Of a DNA stretch of 64,000 bases, positions 18,958 through 27,008 are shown piece by piece. Both the position numbers and the translations under genes were made by a program. The notes beneath the pieces are model-generated. The model worked only from the letters and a program-made list of their open reading frames with translations. It was not told the origin of the DNA and did no database searches. Source of the DNA: Novosphingobium capsulatum NBRC 12533 (GTDB lineage Bacteria > Pseudomonadota > Alphaproteobacteria > Sphingomonadales > Sphingomonadaceae); assembly GCF_001598375.1 (NCBI RefSeq), contig NZ_BCYV01000018.1:62001-126000 (forward strand), read 5' to 3'. Numbering within the stretch: position 1 is the stretch's first letter; each line of letters begins with the position of its first letter.

Positions 18958-19722
18958 TTGTCCTTCAACTGGTCTTGTCCTCATTGCGGCCACCATCAAT
19001 CGGTGGTCACGGAAAGGGTTCATCAGATTGACACCCGCATAAGCGTTGGCTCGTTGAAAAACGGCGATGTTTTTCTTTGCGCACTGGCAATAGGATGTGC
19101 AAACTCTAAGTGTGAAAAGCTGACACTATCAGTATCGATACGTCCAAAAACCTACAAAGGTAGTTACGCAGTAGCAGATTACGGAACCAATCCATCTTAT
19201 CATAGACAATTAATACCTGAAAGTTTTGCAAAACCCCAGCCAGATTATATTCCCGAAGCTTTACGTGAAGATTACCGGGAAGCCTGCCTTATTTTGAATG
19301 ATAGCCCGAAGGCTGCAGCAACCCTTGCTCGAAGGTGCCTGCAAGGAATGATCCGCGATTTTTGTGGCATTACTAAATCTCGCTTGATCGACGAGATTAC
19401 TGCTTTGCGAGCCCAAATTGATAGCGGCTCTGCACCTGCAGGGGTAACAGCGGAAACAGTTGAGGCAATCGATCACGTGCGCACGATCGGGAACATTGGC
19501 GCCCACATGGAAAAAGACATCAACTTGATCGTTCCAGTAGATGCAGGCGAGGCTTATACACTTATCCAGCTAATCGAGATGCTTTTTGAAGATTGGTATG
19601 TCGCTCGAAATTCACGACAAGACCGCCTTAAGAAAATTTCAGAAATTGGCGTAGGGAAAAAACAATTTATCTCTGACGCACTTTCACAAAATTCGCTGCC
19701 TAAGCCTGAAAATAAAATGTAA
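18958..19722 (+). CDS. DUF4145 (HEPN-like) domain protein, 254 aa, AT-rich
   Basis: The N-terminus has a zinc-ribbon-like pair, CPHCGHH at residues 8-14 and CANSKC at about 48. The C-terminal half is a DUF4145 domain, recognisable by SPKAAATLARRCLQGMI and HVRTIGNIGAHMEKD; this HEPN-like helical domain is found in many restriction and abortive-infection proteins. The start is TTG at 18958, supported by AAAAGGAG about eight bases upstream. The gene is markedly AT-richer than its neighbours with different codon use, which points to recent transfer. It stands alone between acnA and VapBC. Whether it is a toxin, a nuclease accessory protein or something else cannot be told. Confidence 0.78.
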   Translation: MSFNWSCPHCGHHQSVVTERVHQIDTRISVGSLKNGDVFLCALAIGCANSKCEKLTLSVSIRPKTYKGSYAVADYGTNPSYHRQLIPESFAKPQPDYIPEALREDYREACLILNDSPKAAATLARRCLQGMIRDFCGITKSRLIDEITALRAQIDSGSAPAGVTAETVEAIDHVRTIGNIGAHMEKDINLIVPVDAGEAYTLIQLIEMLFEDWYVARNSRQDRLKKISEIGVGKKQFISDALSQNSLPKPENKM

Positions 19723-19837
19723 AATTTATCAAGCACGATTTCACTCATGGATATTTTATATTGGAAATTCGGGAGATAGCATAATTAATTGCTACCACGG
19801 ATCTAAACCCTCAGGCCAAGCAGGAGAGTAAACCTCC

Positions 19838-20236
19838 CTACCAGATCCGCTTCACAGCAAAGCCGTCGAACAGCGCCTCGTTCGATACCAGCGTCATGTC
19901 CTCGGCCTGGGCCTGGGCGATCAGCAGGCGGTCAAACGGGTCTTTGTGGGGGATGTTCATTTCCCCGGCGAGCTGGGCGTGGCGAACGCTGATCGCCAGT
20001 TCGGCAAAGCCCTGGCCGGCGACAATCGCCGCGAAATCCTGCGCCAGCAGGGCTGCACCGGGCAGCTTGCCGATGCGGAACTTGGTGGCAACCTCCATGG
20101 CGGAGGCGGCGCTGACGGCGATGCTATTGGCCTCGTCGGCAATGGCTTCCTGGGCGCGGCGGCTCAGTGCCGCGTCGCCTGCCAGCCACCAGATCAGCGC
20201 ATGGGTATCGAGCAGCAGCCTCAAGCCAAGTTCCAC
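19838..20236 (-). CDS. vapC: VapC-type PIN domain ribonuclease toxin, 132 aa
   Basis: PIN-domain toxins cleave RNA with a Mg-binding cluster of acidic residues. Here the first aspartate is in LLLDTHALIWWLAGD, the glutamate in SAASAMEVATKFRIGK and the later aspartate in HKDPFDRLLIAQAQ, so the active site looks intact. The start is GTG at 20236, overlapping the antitoxin gene by 16 bp; a TTG at 20224 would also be possible. Tight overlap with the antitoxin indicates translational coupling. Confidence 0.9.
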   Translation of the reverse strand: MELGLRLLLDTHALIWWLAGDAALSRRAQEAIADEANSIAVSAASAMEVATKFRIGKLPGAALLAQDFAAIVAGQGFAELAISVRHAQLAGEMNIPHKDPFDRLLIAQAQAEDMTLVSNEALFDGFAVKRIW

Positions 20237-20454
20237 CCGCCGAGTTCATCGTCGGGCAAAGGCTCGTCAAACCGCGCATCCAGAGCGATCTGGCCCTTGA
20301 GCGCGCCGAAGACGCGCCGACCGCGCGGTTCGACTGGCACCAGGCGCACCGCCGGCACATTGCCGCGGGCGATCACCACGTCACCACCTGCAAGCGCCTC
20401 TGCGATCAGGCGGGACAGGTTGGTCTTGGCATCGTGAACCGAGAACTGCGCCAT
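20221..20454 (-). CDS. vapB: VapB/Phd-type antitoxin, 77 aa
   Basis: The N-terminal domain MAQFSVHDAKTNLSRLIAEA is typical of the Phd/YefM DNA-binding antitoxin fold, followed by GGDVVIARGNVPAVRLVPVE. The C-terminal acidic tail (DEPLPDDELGG) would wrap the PIN toxin. The antitoxin precedes and overlaps the toxin, as usual. Autoregulation from a promoter between 20455 and 20555 is expected from the family; that gap contains the short inverted sequence TAGCTAGAAATATAGCTA. Confidence 0.88.
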   Translation of the reverse strand: MAQFSVHDAKTNLSRLIAEALAGGDVVIARGNVPAVRLVPVEPRGRRVFGALKGQIALDARFDEPLPDDELGGWNLA

Positions 20455-20555
20455 CGGTGATCTCCTTAGCTAGAAATATAGCTAAGTACGCCGAGCCGAG
20501 CAAGGGCTGACACCACCCGCTTGCCCCCGCCCCCCGCGCTTTGGCATGAGAGGGT

Positions 20556-20978
20556 ATGTCTGCCGATCTTGCCACGCTGGATTTCACGCCGCTTGCCGGT
20601 GTCATCGCCCGCCTGCGGGAAGGACTGGCCCGCTTCGCGCGGGATGAAAGCGATACGCAGATCCGTGACGGGCTTATCCAGCGCTTCGAATTTACCTATG
20701 ACCTTTCGCACAAGATGCTGCGGCGGGTGATCGAGGCGGGGGCGGCCAATCCCGAGGACGTGGACCGCATGACGTATCCCACCCTGATCCGCACGGCCGC
20801 CGAACAGGGGCTGACCGGGGCGGATTGGGCGCAGTGGCGCACCTGGCGCGAGATGCGCAATATTACCTCGCACACCTACGACGAAGGCAAGGCGCGCCAG
20901 GTGGCAGCGGCGATCCCGGCATTCCTGGCCCAGGCCGAAGACCTGCTGGCCAGGCTGGAAGCCGCGCGTGGCGCCTGA
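20556..20978 (+). CDS. HepT-like HEPN toxin / nucleotidyltransferase substrate-binding protein, 140 aa
   Basis: The all-helical protein matches the HI0074 family: RDGLIQRFEFTYDLSHKMLR near the centre and WREMRNITSHTYDE near the C-terminus. The latter contains the HEPN Rx4HxY motif (RNITSHTY), the RNase-type active site of HepT toxins. In studied HepT/MntA pairs the partner AMPylates this tyrosine to silence the toxin. It starts at ATG 20556 and its end overlaps the nucleotidyltransferase gene by 11 bp. It is divergent from VapBC. Confidence 0.88.
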   Translation: MSADLATLDFTPLAGVIARLREGLARFARDESDTQIRDGLIQRFEFTYDLSHKMLRRVIEAGAANPEDVDRMTYPTLIRTAAEQGLTGADWAQWRTWREMRNITSHTYDEGKARQVAAAIPAFLAQAEDLLARLEAARGA

Positions 20979-21279
20979 CGCGCATCTGGCACTTTCCGTG
21001 GAAGAGCTTGCCGCTGTGCGCGCGATTCTGGCGGCGCATCTGCCTCCAGGCTTCGTCGCCAGTGCCTTCGGCAGTCGCGCGCGGGGAGCAGCCAAGCCCT
21101 GGTCTGATCTCGACCTGGTGATCGAAGGACCGGCACCTTTGCCGCTGGCCACCCTGGCAAGCCTTCGCGAAGCATTCGACGACAGCGATCTGCCCTGGAA
21201 CGTGGACCTGGTGGACCGCAGCGGGCTTGACCCGGCGTTCGCGGCGATCGTGGATGCGCAAAAGGTGGCGCTGGCTTGA
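20968..21279 (+). CDS. MntA-like minimal nucleotidyltransferase antitoxin, 103 aa
   Basis: This is a minimal nucleotidyltransferase of the HI0073/MntA type. The signature GSRARGAAKPWSDLDLVIEG contains GS and the DxD metal pair; a third acidic position is in PWNVDLVDRSGLD. The size is typical. The GTG start at 20968 lies within the end of the HepT-like gene, so the two are translationally coupled. By analogy it would AMPylate the HEPN partner; a bare substrate-binding-protein/transferase pair of unknown target is the alternative. Confidence 0.87.
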   Translation: MAPDAHLALSVEELAAVRAILAAHLPPGFVASAFGSRARGAAKPWSDLDLVIEGPAPLPLATLASLREAFDDSDLPWNVDLVDRSGLDPAFAAIVDAQKVALA

Positions 21280-21303
21280 CGGGGCCAGCTTGGCCGCCCT
21301 CCC

Positions 21304-22239
21304 CTACATCGGCTCGGGATGCGGATCGCCGCGCCGCGCCGCCAGGATGCAGCCGGCCACGATCAGCGTAACGCCGGCGACCGTGCCACGCGTCACTGGT
21401 TCGCCAAAGGCGACATAGCCGGTGATCGCGGCCCAGATGAACGCGGTATATTCCAATGGGACCAGCACTTGTGCCTGGGCGCGGGCATAGGCCCAGGCCA
21501 TCAACAGCATGGCGATCACCGACATGATCGCGCCGGCCACCACCAAGCCCCAGGCCAGCGGGGTGGGCCATGTCGTCCATGCCAGGGCGATGGGCGAAAG
21601 GGACGTAGCGGTCACCAGGCTTTGGTAAAAGGCGACTTCGACCGGGCTGGCCACTTGCGCCTGGCGGCGCTGGAGCACCAACGTCGTCGCATAGAGCACG
21701 GCAGAGGCCAGAATTTCGACCAGGCCGCGCCAGGCGCCCGGCCCGGGAGCCGCGCCCAGTTGATCCCTGGCGATGACAGCCACGCCCACCAGCGCCAGCA
21801 ACGAGCCCATCACCGCGCGGTGGCTGACGCGTTCACCCAGGGTCAGCGCGGCCAGATAGAGTGCGATCAGCGGCGCCAGGAATGACAGCGCCATGCCCTG
21901 CGCCAGCGGCATGCGCACCACGCCATCGAAGAACAGCACCCCCATGCCCGCCGTGACCACACCGCGCAGCACGTGAAGCCGCAAGATAGCCGGGGGCGGC
22001 AAACGCCCTTTCCGGTGCAGCAGCGTTTCCCGCAGCCAGAACGGTGCCACGACCACGGCGCTGGCCGTGCTGCGCCAGAACACCGCGACAAAAGCCCCCA
22101 GCATGAGCGAGGCGCCTTTCATGGCGCCGTCCATCACGCTGAAAAAAACAAGGCCGATCAACGTGGCGATGATCGGCAGGAGCGGGCGCGGCGTATGCAT
22201 GGGCGGCGCATAGCCGAGTGCCGGCAGATTGGCTATCAT
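21304..22239 (-). CDS. EamA/DMT family transporter, 311 aa
   Basis: This inner-membrane drug/metabolite-type transporter has about ten hydrophobic helices arranged as two EamA repeats. The first repeat spans roughly residues 20-150 and the second 165-300, with LVPLEYTAFIWAAITGYVAF in the final pair typical of the family. The substrate is unknown. Start at ATG 22239 or, equally possible, ATG 22200 (MHTPRPLLP). It is convergent with the MntA-like gene with a 24-bp gap. Confidence 0.88.
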   Translation of the reverse strand: MIANLPALGYAPPMHTPRPLLPIIATLIGLVFFSVMDGAMKGASLMLGAFVAVFWRSTASAVVVAPFWLRETLLHRKGRLPPPAILRLHVLRGVVTAGMGVLFFDGVVRMPLAQGMALSFLAPLIALYLAALTLGERVSHRAVMGSLLALVGVAVIARDQLGAAPGPGAWRGLVEILASAVLYATTLVLQRRQAQVASPVEVAFYQSLVTATSLSPIALAWTTWPTPLAWGLVVAGAIMSVIAMLLMAWAYARAQAQVLVPLEYTAFIWAAITGYVAFGEPVTRGTVAGVTLIVAGCILAARRGDPHPEPM

Positions 22240-22422
22240 CGCGCCAATGCGTTTGGCGGAAACGATGAACCGTGTTTATCGTTTGGAAGGAAAAGCAGCC
22301 ATGTGCATGCCTGATTCAGCTTGGCGAAAGCCTCGCTGCTTGATTGGCGGTGGGGCATGGGGCAGTAGATGAACCGTGCACCACGTGCGTGCAACCGAAT
22401 GGCAACAGGGAATTTCGAACCG

Positions 22423-23910
22423 ATGACCCCCCGCAAGACCTGGCCGCAGCGCCGCAACCGTGCGCGTCTTTTCGGCGCGACGACGCTGGCCATGGCGCCC
22501 CTGGTTGCCACGTCGCTGGTTGTTACGCCCCTGCTGGCCACGCCGGCCCTTGCCCGCACGCAGGACAACAGGGGCCCGGTGGACCTGACCGCGCAGGCGC
22601 AGCAGCCGGCGCCCCCACCGGCCAAGGTACCGCCGGCCAAGCTGCCCCCGGCTCCCGCTGTCAGCCCGGCCGTCCCGCCCGCGCCCGGCGCGGCCGTGGC
22701 CTTGCCCGCGCCGCCCCCTGCCCTGCCCGAGGTGGAAGCGCCGCCGCCAGTGGCGGTGTGGACGCTGCAGGATGCCAAGGACCTGCTTTCGGCCATTCGT
22801 GGCATCGGCAGCGAAGGCCTGTTTGCCCGCGATTACCAGCCGGCTGCGCTCGCCGCCGCGATCACCAAGGGTGAAGGCGACGATCTCAACCAGCTGGCCA
22901 GCAAGCTGTTCGTGTGGCTGGCCGAAGACCTGCGCGACGGGCGCACGCCGATGACTGCGCGCGAGCAGTGGTTTGCGGTGGACCCCGACCAGGACCTGCA
23001 CCCCAATTCGGCGCTGCTGGCCCAGGCCACCGAAACCCATGACGTGAAGGGCACGCTGCGCGCGCTGCTGCCCACGCACCCCGACTATGCCCTGCTGCGG
23101 CAGCTGTTGCAGACCACCAAGGAGCCGGCCAAGCTGGCCCTGGTGCGCGCCAACATGGACCGCTGGCGCTGGCTGGCCCATGACCTGGGCCTGCAATACC
23201 TGATGATCAACGTGCCCGAGCAAATGCTGCGGCTGACGGTGAACAACCAGATCATCACCACCTATCGCGCCATCGTGGGCAAGCCCGGCAGGACCGCGAC
23301 GCCGCAGCTGGCCGAAATGGTGGAGAACGTGGTGTTCAACCCCACCTGGACGGTGCCGCAGTCGATCGTGAAGGGCGAAGGCCTGGGCGCCGATCTGCTG
23401 GCCCATCCGGCCAAGGCCAAGCGCATGAACTATGCCGTCAAGCAGCTATCTGACGGCACGATCCAGGTGGTGCAGCAGCCGGGCGAGAACAATTCGCTGG
23501 GCCGCGTCAAGCTCGACATGCCCAACGAGTTTGCCATCTATATCCACGACACGCCCAACCGGAACCTGTTCGCCCAGGAAAACCGCGCGCTCTCGCACGG
23601 CTGCATCCGCGCCGAGCGCGCCACCGAACTGGCCATGACCATGGCGATCCTGGGCGCCGACCTGCCCAAGGAAACCGCGGTGGAATACAACCTGTCGGGC
23701 AAGTACACCAAGGTGCCGATGACCAAGCCATTCCCGGTGTACATCACCTATTTCACCGTTGCGCGCGATGTGAACGGCGTGATGCGCAGCTTCAAGGACA
23801 TCTATGGCCGCGATCCGGCCGTGCTCGCCAGCTTTGCCCAGCCGCGCCAGCTGCACACCACGCAGCGCAAGAGCAACGAAGCCGTGATCAAGCTGGACAA
23901 CCCGCTTTAA
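22423..23910 (+). CDS. L,D-transpeptidase with YkuD catalytic domain, about 495 aa
   Basis: The protein resembles the LdtD/YcbB group that makes 3-3 cross-links in peptidoglycan. A basic N-terminus and hydrophobic stretch ending ATPALA give a signal peptide. A Pro/Ala-rich linker, a scaffold domain and a YkuD domain follow, with SHGCIRAERATELAM holding the catalytic cysteine near residue 394. The upstream HDTPNRNLFAQENRALSHGC context is that of the long family. Start at ATG 22423 gives a sensible signal peptide; in-frame ATGs at 22369 and 22399 would only lengthen the n-region. A strong hairpin follows the gene. Confidence 0.9.
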   Translation: MTPRKTWPQRRNRARLFGATTLAMAPLVATSLVVTPLLATPALARTQDNRGPVDLTAQAQQPAPPPAKVPPAKLPPAPAVSPAVPPAPGAAVALPAPPPALPEVEAPPPVAVWTLQDAKDLLSAIRGIGSEGLFARDYQPAALAAAITKGEGDDLNQLASKLFVWLAEDLRDGRTPMTAREQWFAVDPDQDLHPNSALLAQATETHDVKGTLRALLPTHPDYALLRQLLQTTKEPAKLALVRANMDRWRWLAHDLGLQYLMINVPEQMLRLTVNNQIITTYRAIVGKPGRTATPQLAEMVENVVFNPTWTVPQSIVKGEGLGADLLAHPAKAKRMNYAVKQLSDGTIQVVQQPGENNSLGRVKLDMPNEFAIYIHDTPNRNLFAQENRALSHGCIRAERATELAMTMAILGADLPKETAVEYNLSGKYTKVPMTKPFPVYITYFTVARDVNGVMRSFKDIYGRDPAVLASFAQPRQLHTTQRKSNEAVIKLDNPL

Positions 23911-23939
23911 CTGGCAGGCTGGCCCACCAGGCAAAAACG

Positions 23940-23976
23940 AAACGGCGGCGAATCATTGCTGATTCGCCGCCGTTTT
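23940..23976. terminator. Bidirectional terminator, 16-bp stem
   Basis: Arms AAACGGCGGCGAATCA (23940-23955) and TGATTCGCCGCCGTTT (23960-23975) pair perfectly around a 4-base loop and are flanked by T and A runs. The hairpin lies between the convergent L,D-transpeptidase and the SPOR lipoprotein. Confidence 0.85.
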
Positions 23977-23998
23977 GCGTGTGTGAGGTGCGCTGGGA

Positions 23999-25453
23999 TC
24001 AGCGGCGGTTGCTGGCAAAGCGGATAGTGGGCGCCATGCCGGGCTGGTTGGCCACGGGATTGGCCAGCACGATGCACACGCCGCCCTTGGCCTTGACCGA
24101 GCCGCACAGCGAGCGCGCCGGGCTGGCGCTGGCAAAGCCGGCGGCCTGGGTGCGCCAGAACTGCTTGCCGTTGACGACTGCGGCGGTGATCACCGGGCGA
24201 TAGCCCTTGAGCGCGGGATTGATCGCCAGGTAATGGCGCCAGGCGCGGTGCGCACCTTCCTGCGTGGAAAAAGCGCCGAGCTGCACCAGGTGGGTGCCAG
24301 CCGGCATGGCCGGCGTGCGCGCGGCGAGCGTGGCCACGCGGGCCTGGGCCGCCTTGGCCACCAGGGCAGGCGCACGATCGGCGCGATCGGCGGGGCGCAG
24401 GCGGCCGGTGATGACCGGAGCGGCCGCGTGGGTGGTGCCGGGGCGCGGGGCGATGGCCCAGGCCGGCACGTTGGCGCTGGCGACGGCCGAGGGAGCGCCT
24501 GACGCGGACGACGGCGGCATATCGATCGCGGCGAGCTTTTCCGCCGTGGGCGCGGCGCTGGCATCGGCCACCTGGGGCTGGGCCGCGCCATTGTCGACCG
24601 CGGGCAGTTCCTGCGCGGCAAAGCTGGCGAGCACCGGAGCCTGTGTCGCGGCGGGCGGGCTGGCCGGCGTGGTGCCGATCGCCGCCTGCGCCGTAGCGGC
24701 CTGAGCAGCCTGGGCCACGGCCTCTTCGGCACCGGCAGCGGGGAAATTGGCGAGGGCGAGCGCGGTGGGCTGGCCTTCGTCTTCGATCTGGCCGGGCACG
24801 CCGAGTACGCCGGCCACGCGCAGGCGCATGTTGCCCGGATCGTTGAGCTGCGCCCACTGCGCCATGCGTGCGGTGAGCTGGTCGGCGGGCACGTCCTGCG
24901 CGGCCATGTCGCGCGCCTCGCGCCAGTGGCCGGCCATGGCCATGGCATAGGCCAGGTTCTGGCGGGTCTTGGGCGTATCGTCGCCGCCGCGCACCGCGCC
25001 GGTCAGCACCTCCACCGCCTGGTCGGCATGGCCGGCCAGCGCCAGGGCAAGGCCATAATCGGCCACTGGAATCTGCTGGCGATGGGTGCCGAGCGTATCG
25101 ACCGCGACATCGGGATGGCCCAGCGCGATATCGGTCAGCGCCAGGCTGAGCGCGACTTTGCCGTCATCCTGGCCCAGTTCCATCGCATCGTCATAGGCCT
25201 GGCGCGCCGCCACGAAGCGGCCGGCGCGCAGATAGGCGCTGCCCAGCAGCATGCGATAGCCCGGGTTGCGCGGATCGGCCAGGACCGCCTGCTCTGCCAG
25301 GGCGACGGCCTTGACCGCTTCCCCCCCGGTCAGCGCCGATTGCGCGCGGGCGGCGGACTGCCCCGGATGGACCGAGCCCTGGGCACAGCCGGCCACGAGG
25401 CCGGCGGCCAGCGCCGTGGTGGCGAGCGAGAGGATCATGCGATGGGACATCAT
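23999..25453 (-). CDS. TPR and SPOR domain lipoprotein, 484 aa
   Basis: The N-terminus MMSHRMILSLATTALAAG ends in a lipobox LVAGC, so the protein is probably a lipoprotein. Tetratricopeptide-like helices follow at about residues 40-210 (EQAVLADPRNPGYRMLLGSA and onward). A long Ala/Pro-rich linker leads to a C-terminal SPOR domain (THLVQLGAFSTQEGAHRAW...). SPOR domains bind denuded glycan strands at the division septum. ATG 25453 is chosen for the GGGAAA upstream. It is the last gene of a probable operon with the ribbon-helix-helix and ParA genes (20 bp and 17 bp gaps). Confidence 0.87.
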   Translation of the reverse strand: MMSHRMILSLATTALAAGLVAGCAQGSVHPGQSAARAQSALTGGEAVKAVALAEQAVLADPRNPGYRMLLGSAYLRAGRFVAARQAYDDAMELGQDDGKVALSLALTDIALGHPDVAVDTLGTHRQQIPVADYGLALALAGHADQAVEVLTGAVRGGDDTPKTRQNLAYAMAMAGHWREARDMAAQDVPADQLTARMAQWAQLNDPGNMRLRVAGVLGVPGQIEDEGQPTALALANFPAAGAEEAVAQAAQAATAQAAIGTTPASPPAATQAPVLASFAAQELPAVDNGAAQPQVADASAAPTAEKLAAIDMPPSSASGAPSAVASANVPAWAIAPRPGTTHAAAPVITGRLRPADRADRAPALVAKAAQARVATLAARTPAMPAGTHLVQLGAFSTQEGAHRAWRHYLAINPALKGYRPVITAAVVNGKQFWRTQAAGFASASPARSLCGSVKAKGGVCIVLANPVANQPGMAPTIRFASNRR

Positions 25454-25473
25454 GGGCGTTTCCCGCAAAAGCA

Positions 25474-25995
25474 TCAGCGCGGCCGCCGCAATGGGGCGGC
25501 GCGCGTGGAGGGCAAGAGTTCGGATTGAGGCAACTGGGCCAGCACGTCTTCGAGGCCGGGCGTGGCATCGACCAGGCGATCAAGCGCCTCGATCAGCAGC
25601 GACTGAGCGCTGCGCCGCTCGGCCGTGCAGCAGGCGCGCAGCAGGGCATGGCGGCGCGGATCGAGCCGCAGCGTGAAGGCGACCTTCTTGCCGGGCAATT
25701 GTTCCACATCGAGCGCGGCGCGGCGGTTGGCCGCCACCTTGCGGTCAAGCACCGCCGAAAGTTGGGCGATCTGGCGCAGCACTTCGGGGCGGCTGTCATC
25801 CTCGCCGGCCTCTTCCAGCGCCACCACTTCGGCCAGCGGCAGCGCGGGCTCAGCGTCAGGCACGATGGCCGCGTCGGGTTCGATGCCGGCCCAATCGAGC
25901 GAGACATGGCTGCGCATCGCCGGGCGTGCGGCGCCCTTGCGCGCCAGCAGCGATCCGGTGAGCGAGGCAAAAGGCTTGGTTTCTGGCGTGCCCAT
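25474..25995 (-). CDS. Ribbon-helix-helix-like partner of ParA, 173 aa
   Basis: Not assigned to a named family. The C-terminal segment GKKVAFTLRLDPRRHALLRA followed by AERRSAQSLLIEALDRL has the strand-helix-helix pattern of ribbon-helix-helix DNA-binding proteins. The N-terminal ~100 residues are acidic and probably flexible. It sits between ParA (17 bp upstream) and the SPOR lipoprotein. A ParA with a small RHH partner resembles segregation pairs such as SegAB or the delta-omega system, which makes it a candidate ParB-like or adaptor protein. GAGGGAGA provides a good ribosome-binding site for ATG 25995. Confidence 0.68.
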   Translation of the reverse strand: MGTPETKPFASLTGSLLARKGAARPAMRSHVSLDWAGIEPDAAIVPDAEPALPLAEVVALEEAGEDDSRPEVLRQIAQLSAVLDRKVAANRRAALDVEQLPGKKVAFTLRLDPRRHALLRACCTAERRSAQSLLIEALDRLVDATPGLEDVLAQLPQSELLPSTRAAPLRRPR

Positions 25996-26012
25996 GGTTG
26001 CGTCTCCCTCGC

Positions 26013-26756
26013 TCACGAGCCGGCCACGCGGCGCCCGAAGGTGCCGACCGGGCGCGGCGCCGCGCCACCCAGCGCGCGCACCGGGGCCATGCCGGGCTGG
26101 CTCTGCTGCGGCACGGCAAACACGGTGCGGCGGAAATTCTTTTCCAGGCGCTCGGAGATATAGCTCCACAGCTGCGCCACTTCGGCGGCAGAGCGGCCGG
26201 TGGGATCAACCTCCATCACGGTGCGCCCGTCGATCATCGAGGCGGCAAAATCGGTGCGATGGTGCAGGGTGATCGGCGCGACCGTGCCATGCTGCGAGAG
26301 CGCGACGATCGCCTCGGCCGTAATGCGCGCCTTGGGCGTGGCGCCGTTGACGGCAAAGATCAGCGGCTTGCCCGCGCGCTCGCACAGATCGACCGTGGCC
26401 CCCACGGCGCGCAGATCGTGCGGCGAGGGGCGCGTGGGCACGACGATGAGTTCGGACAGCGCGATGACCGACTGGATCGCCATAGTGATGGCCGGCGGGG
26501 TATCGATCACGGCCAGCTTGAAACCCTGCTGGCGCAAGACCTGCAGATCCTGAGCCAGGCGGCCCACGGTGGTCTGGGCAAACGCGGGAAAATCCGCCTC
26601 CCGCTCGTTCCACCAATCGGCCAGACTGCCCTGGGGATCGATATCGATCAGCACGACCGGCCCGGCACCGGCGCGTTGCGCCTGCACGGCGAGGTGGCCG
26701 GACAAGGTGGTCTTGCCCGATCCCCCCTTTTGCGAAGCCAAGGCCAGTACGCGCAA
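26013..26756 (-). CDS. ParA family partition ATPase, 247 aa
   Basis: The deviant Walker A motif is QKGGSGKTTLSGHLAVQ at the very N-terminus; Walker B-type segments are VLIDIDPQGSLADWW and LAVIDTPPA. The protein is a P-loop ATPase of the ParA/MinD/MipZ superfamily, without an N-terminal helix-turn-helix. No ATG precedes the conserved LRVLALASQKG strand; TTG at 26756 with GGGGG six bases upstream is the best start. Its neighbours are an RHH protein and a SPOR lipoprotein rather than parB, so this is not the chromosomal parAB pair. A role in positioning DNA, a polar complex or an envelope assembly is possible. Confidence 0.88.
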   Translation of the reverse strand: MRVLALASQKGGSGKTTLSGHLAVQAQRAGAGPVVLIDIDPQGSLADWWNEREADFPAFAQTTVGRLAQDLQVLRQQGFKLAVIDTPPAITMAIQSVIALSELIVVPTRPSPHDLRAVGATVDLCERAGKPLIFAVNGATPKARITAEAIVALSQHGTVAPITLHHRTDFAASMIDGRTVMEVDPTGRSAAEVAQLWSYISERLEKNFRRTVFAVPQQSQPGMAPVRALGGAAPRPVGTFGRRVAGS

Positions 26757-27008
26757 TGTGTCCCCCTGAGGCTGGCGTGCGATCAGGCCTGAGGGATTCG
26801 CAGATTGCGCTGAAATTTTGGTTAACACCCCCGGTGTTTCCGGGGCCTGGGGCAGCGCCCGGCCATGGTGTTGGCAAAATGCCACGCAAGCGCACGCGGG
26901 CGCATCGAGACGATGACGCCGGGGGAAAACTTGTTTACCATTTTCCGCGCAAGAGACCTGAGGGAAAGCCCGCAGACGACCTGCCCTGGCAAGAGATTCG
27001 CGTTCAAC

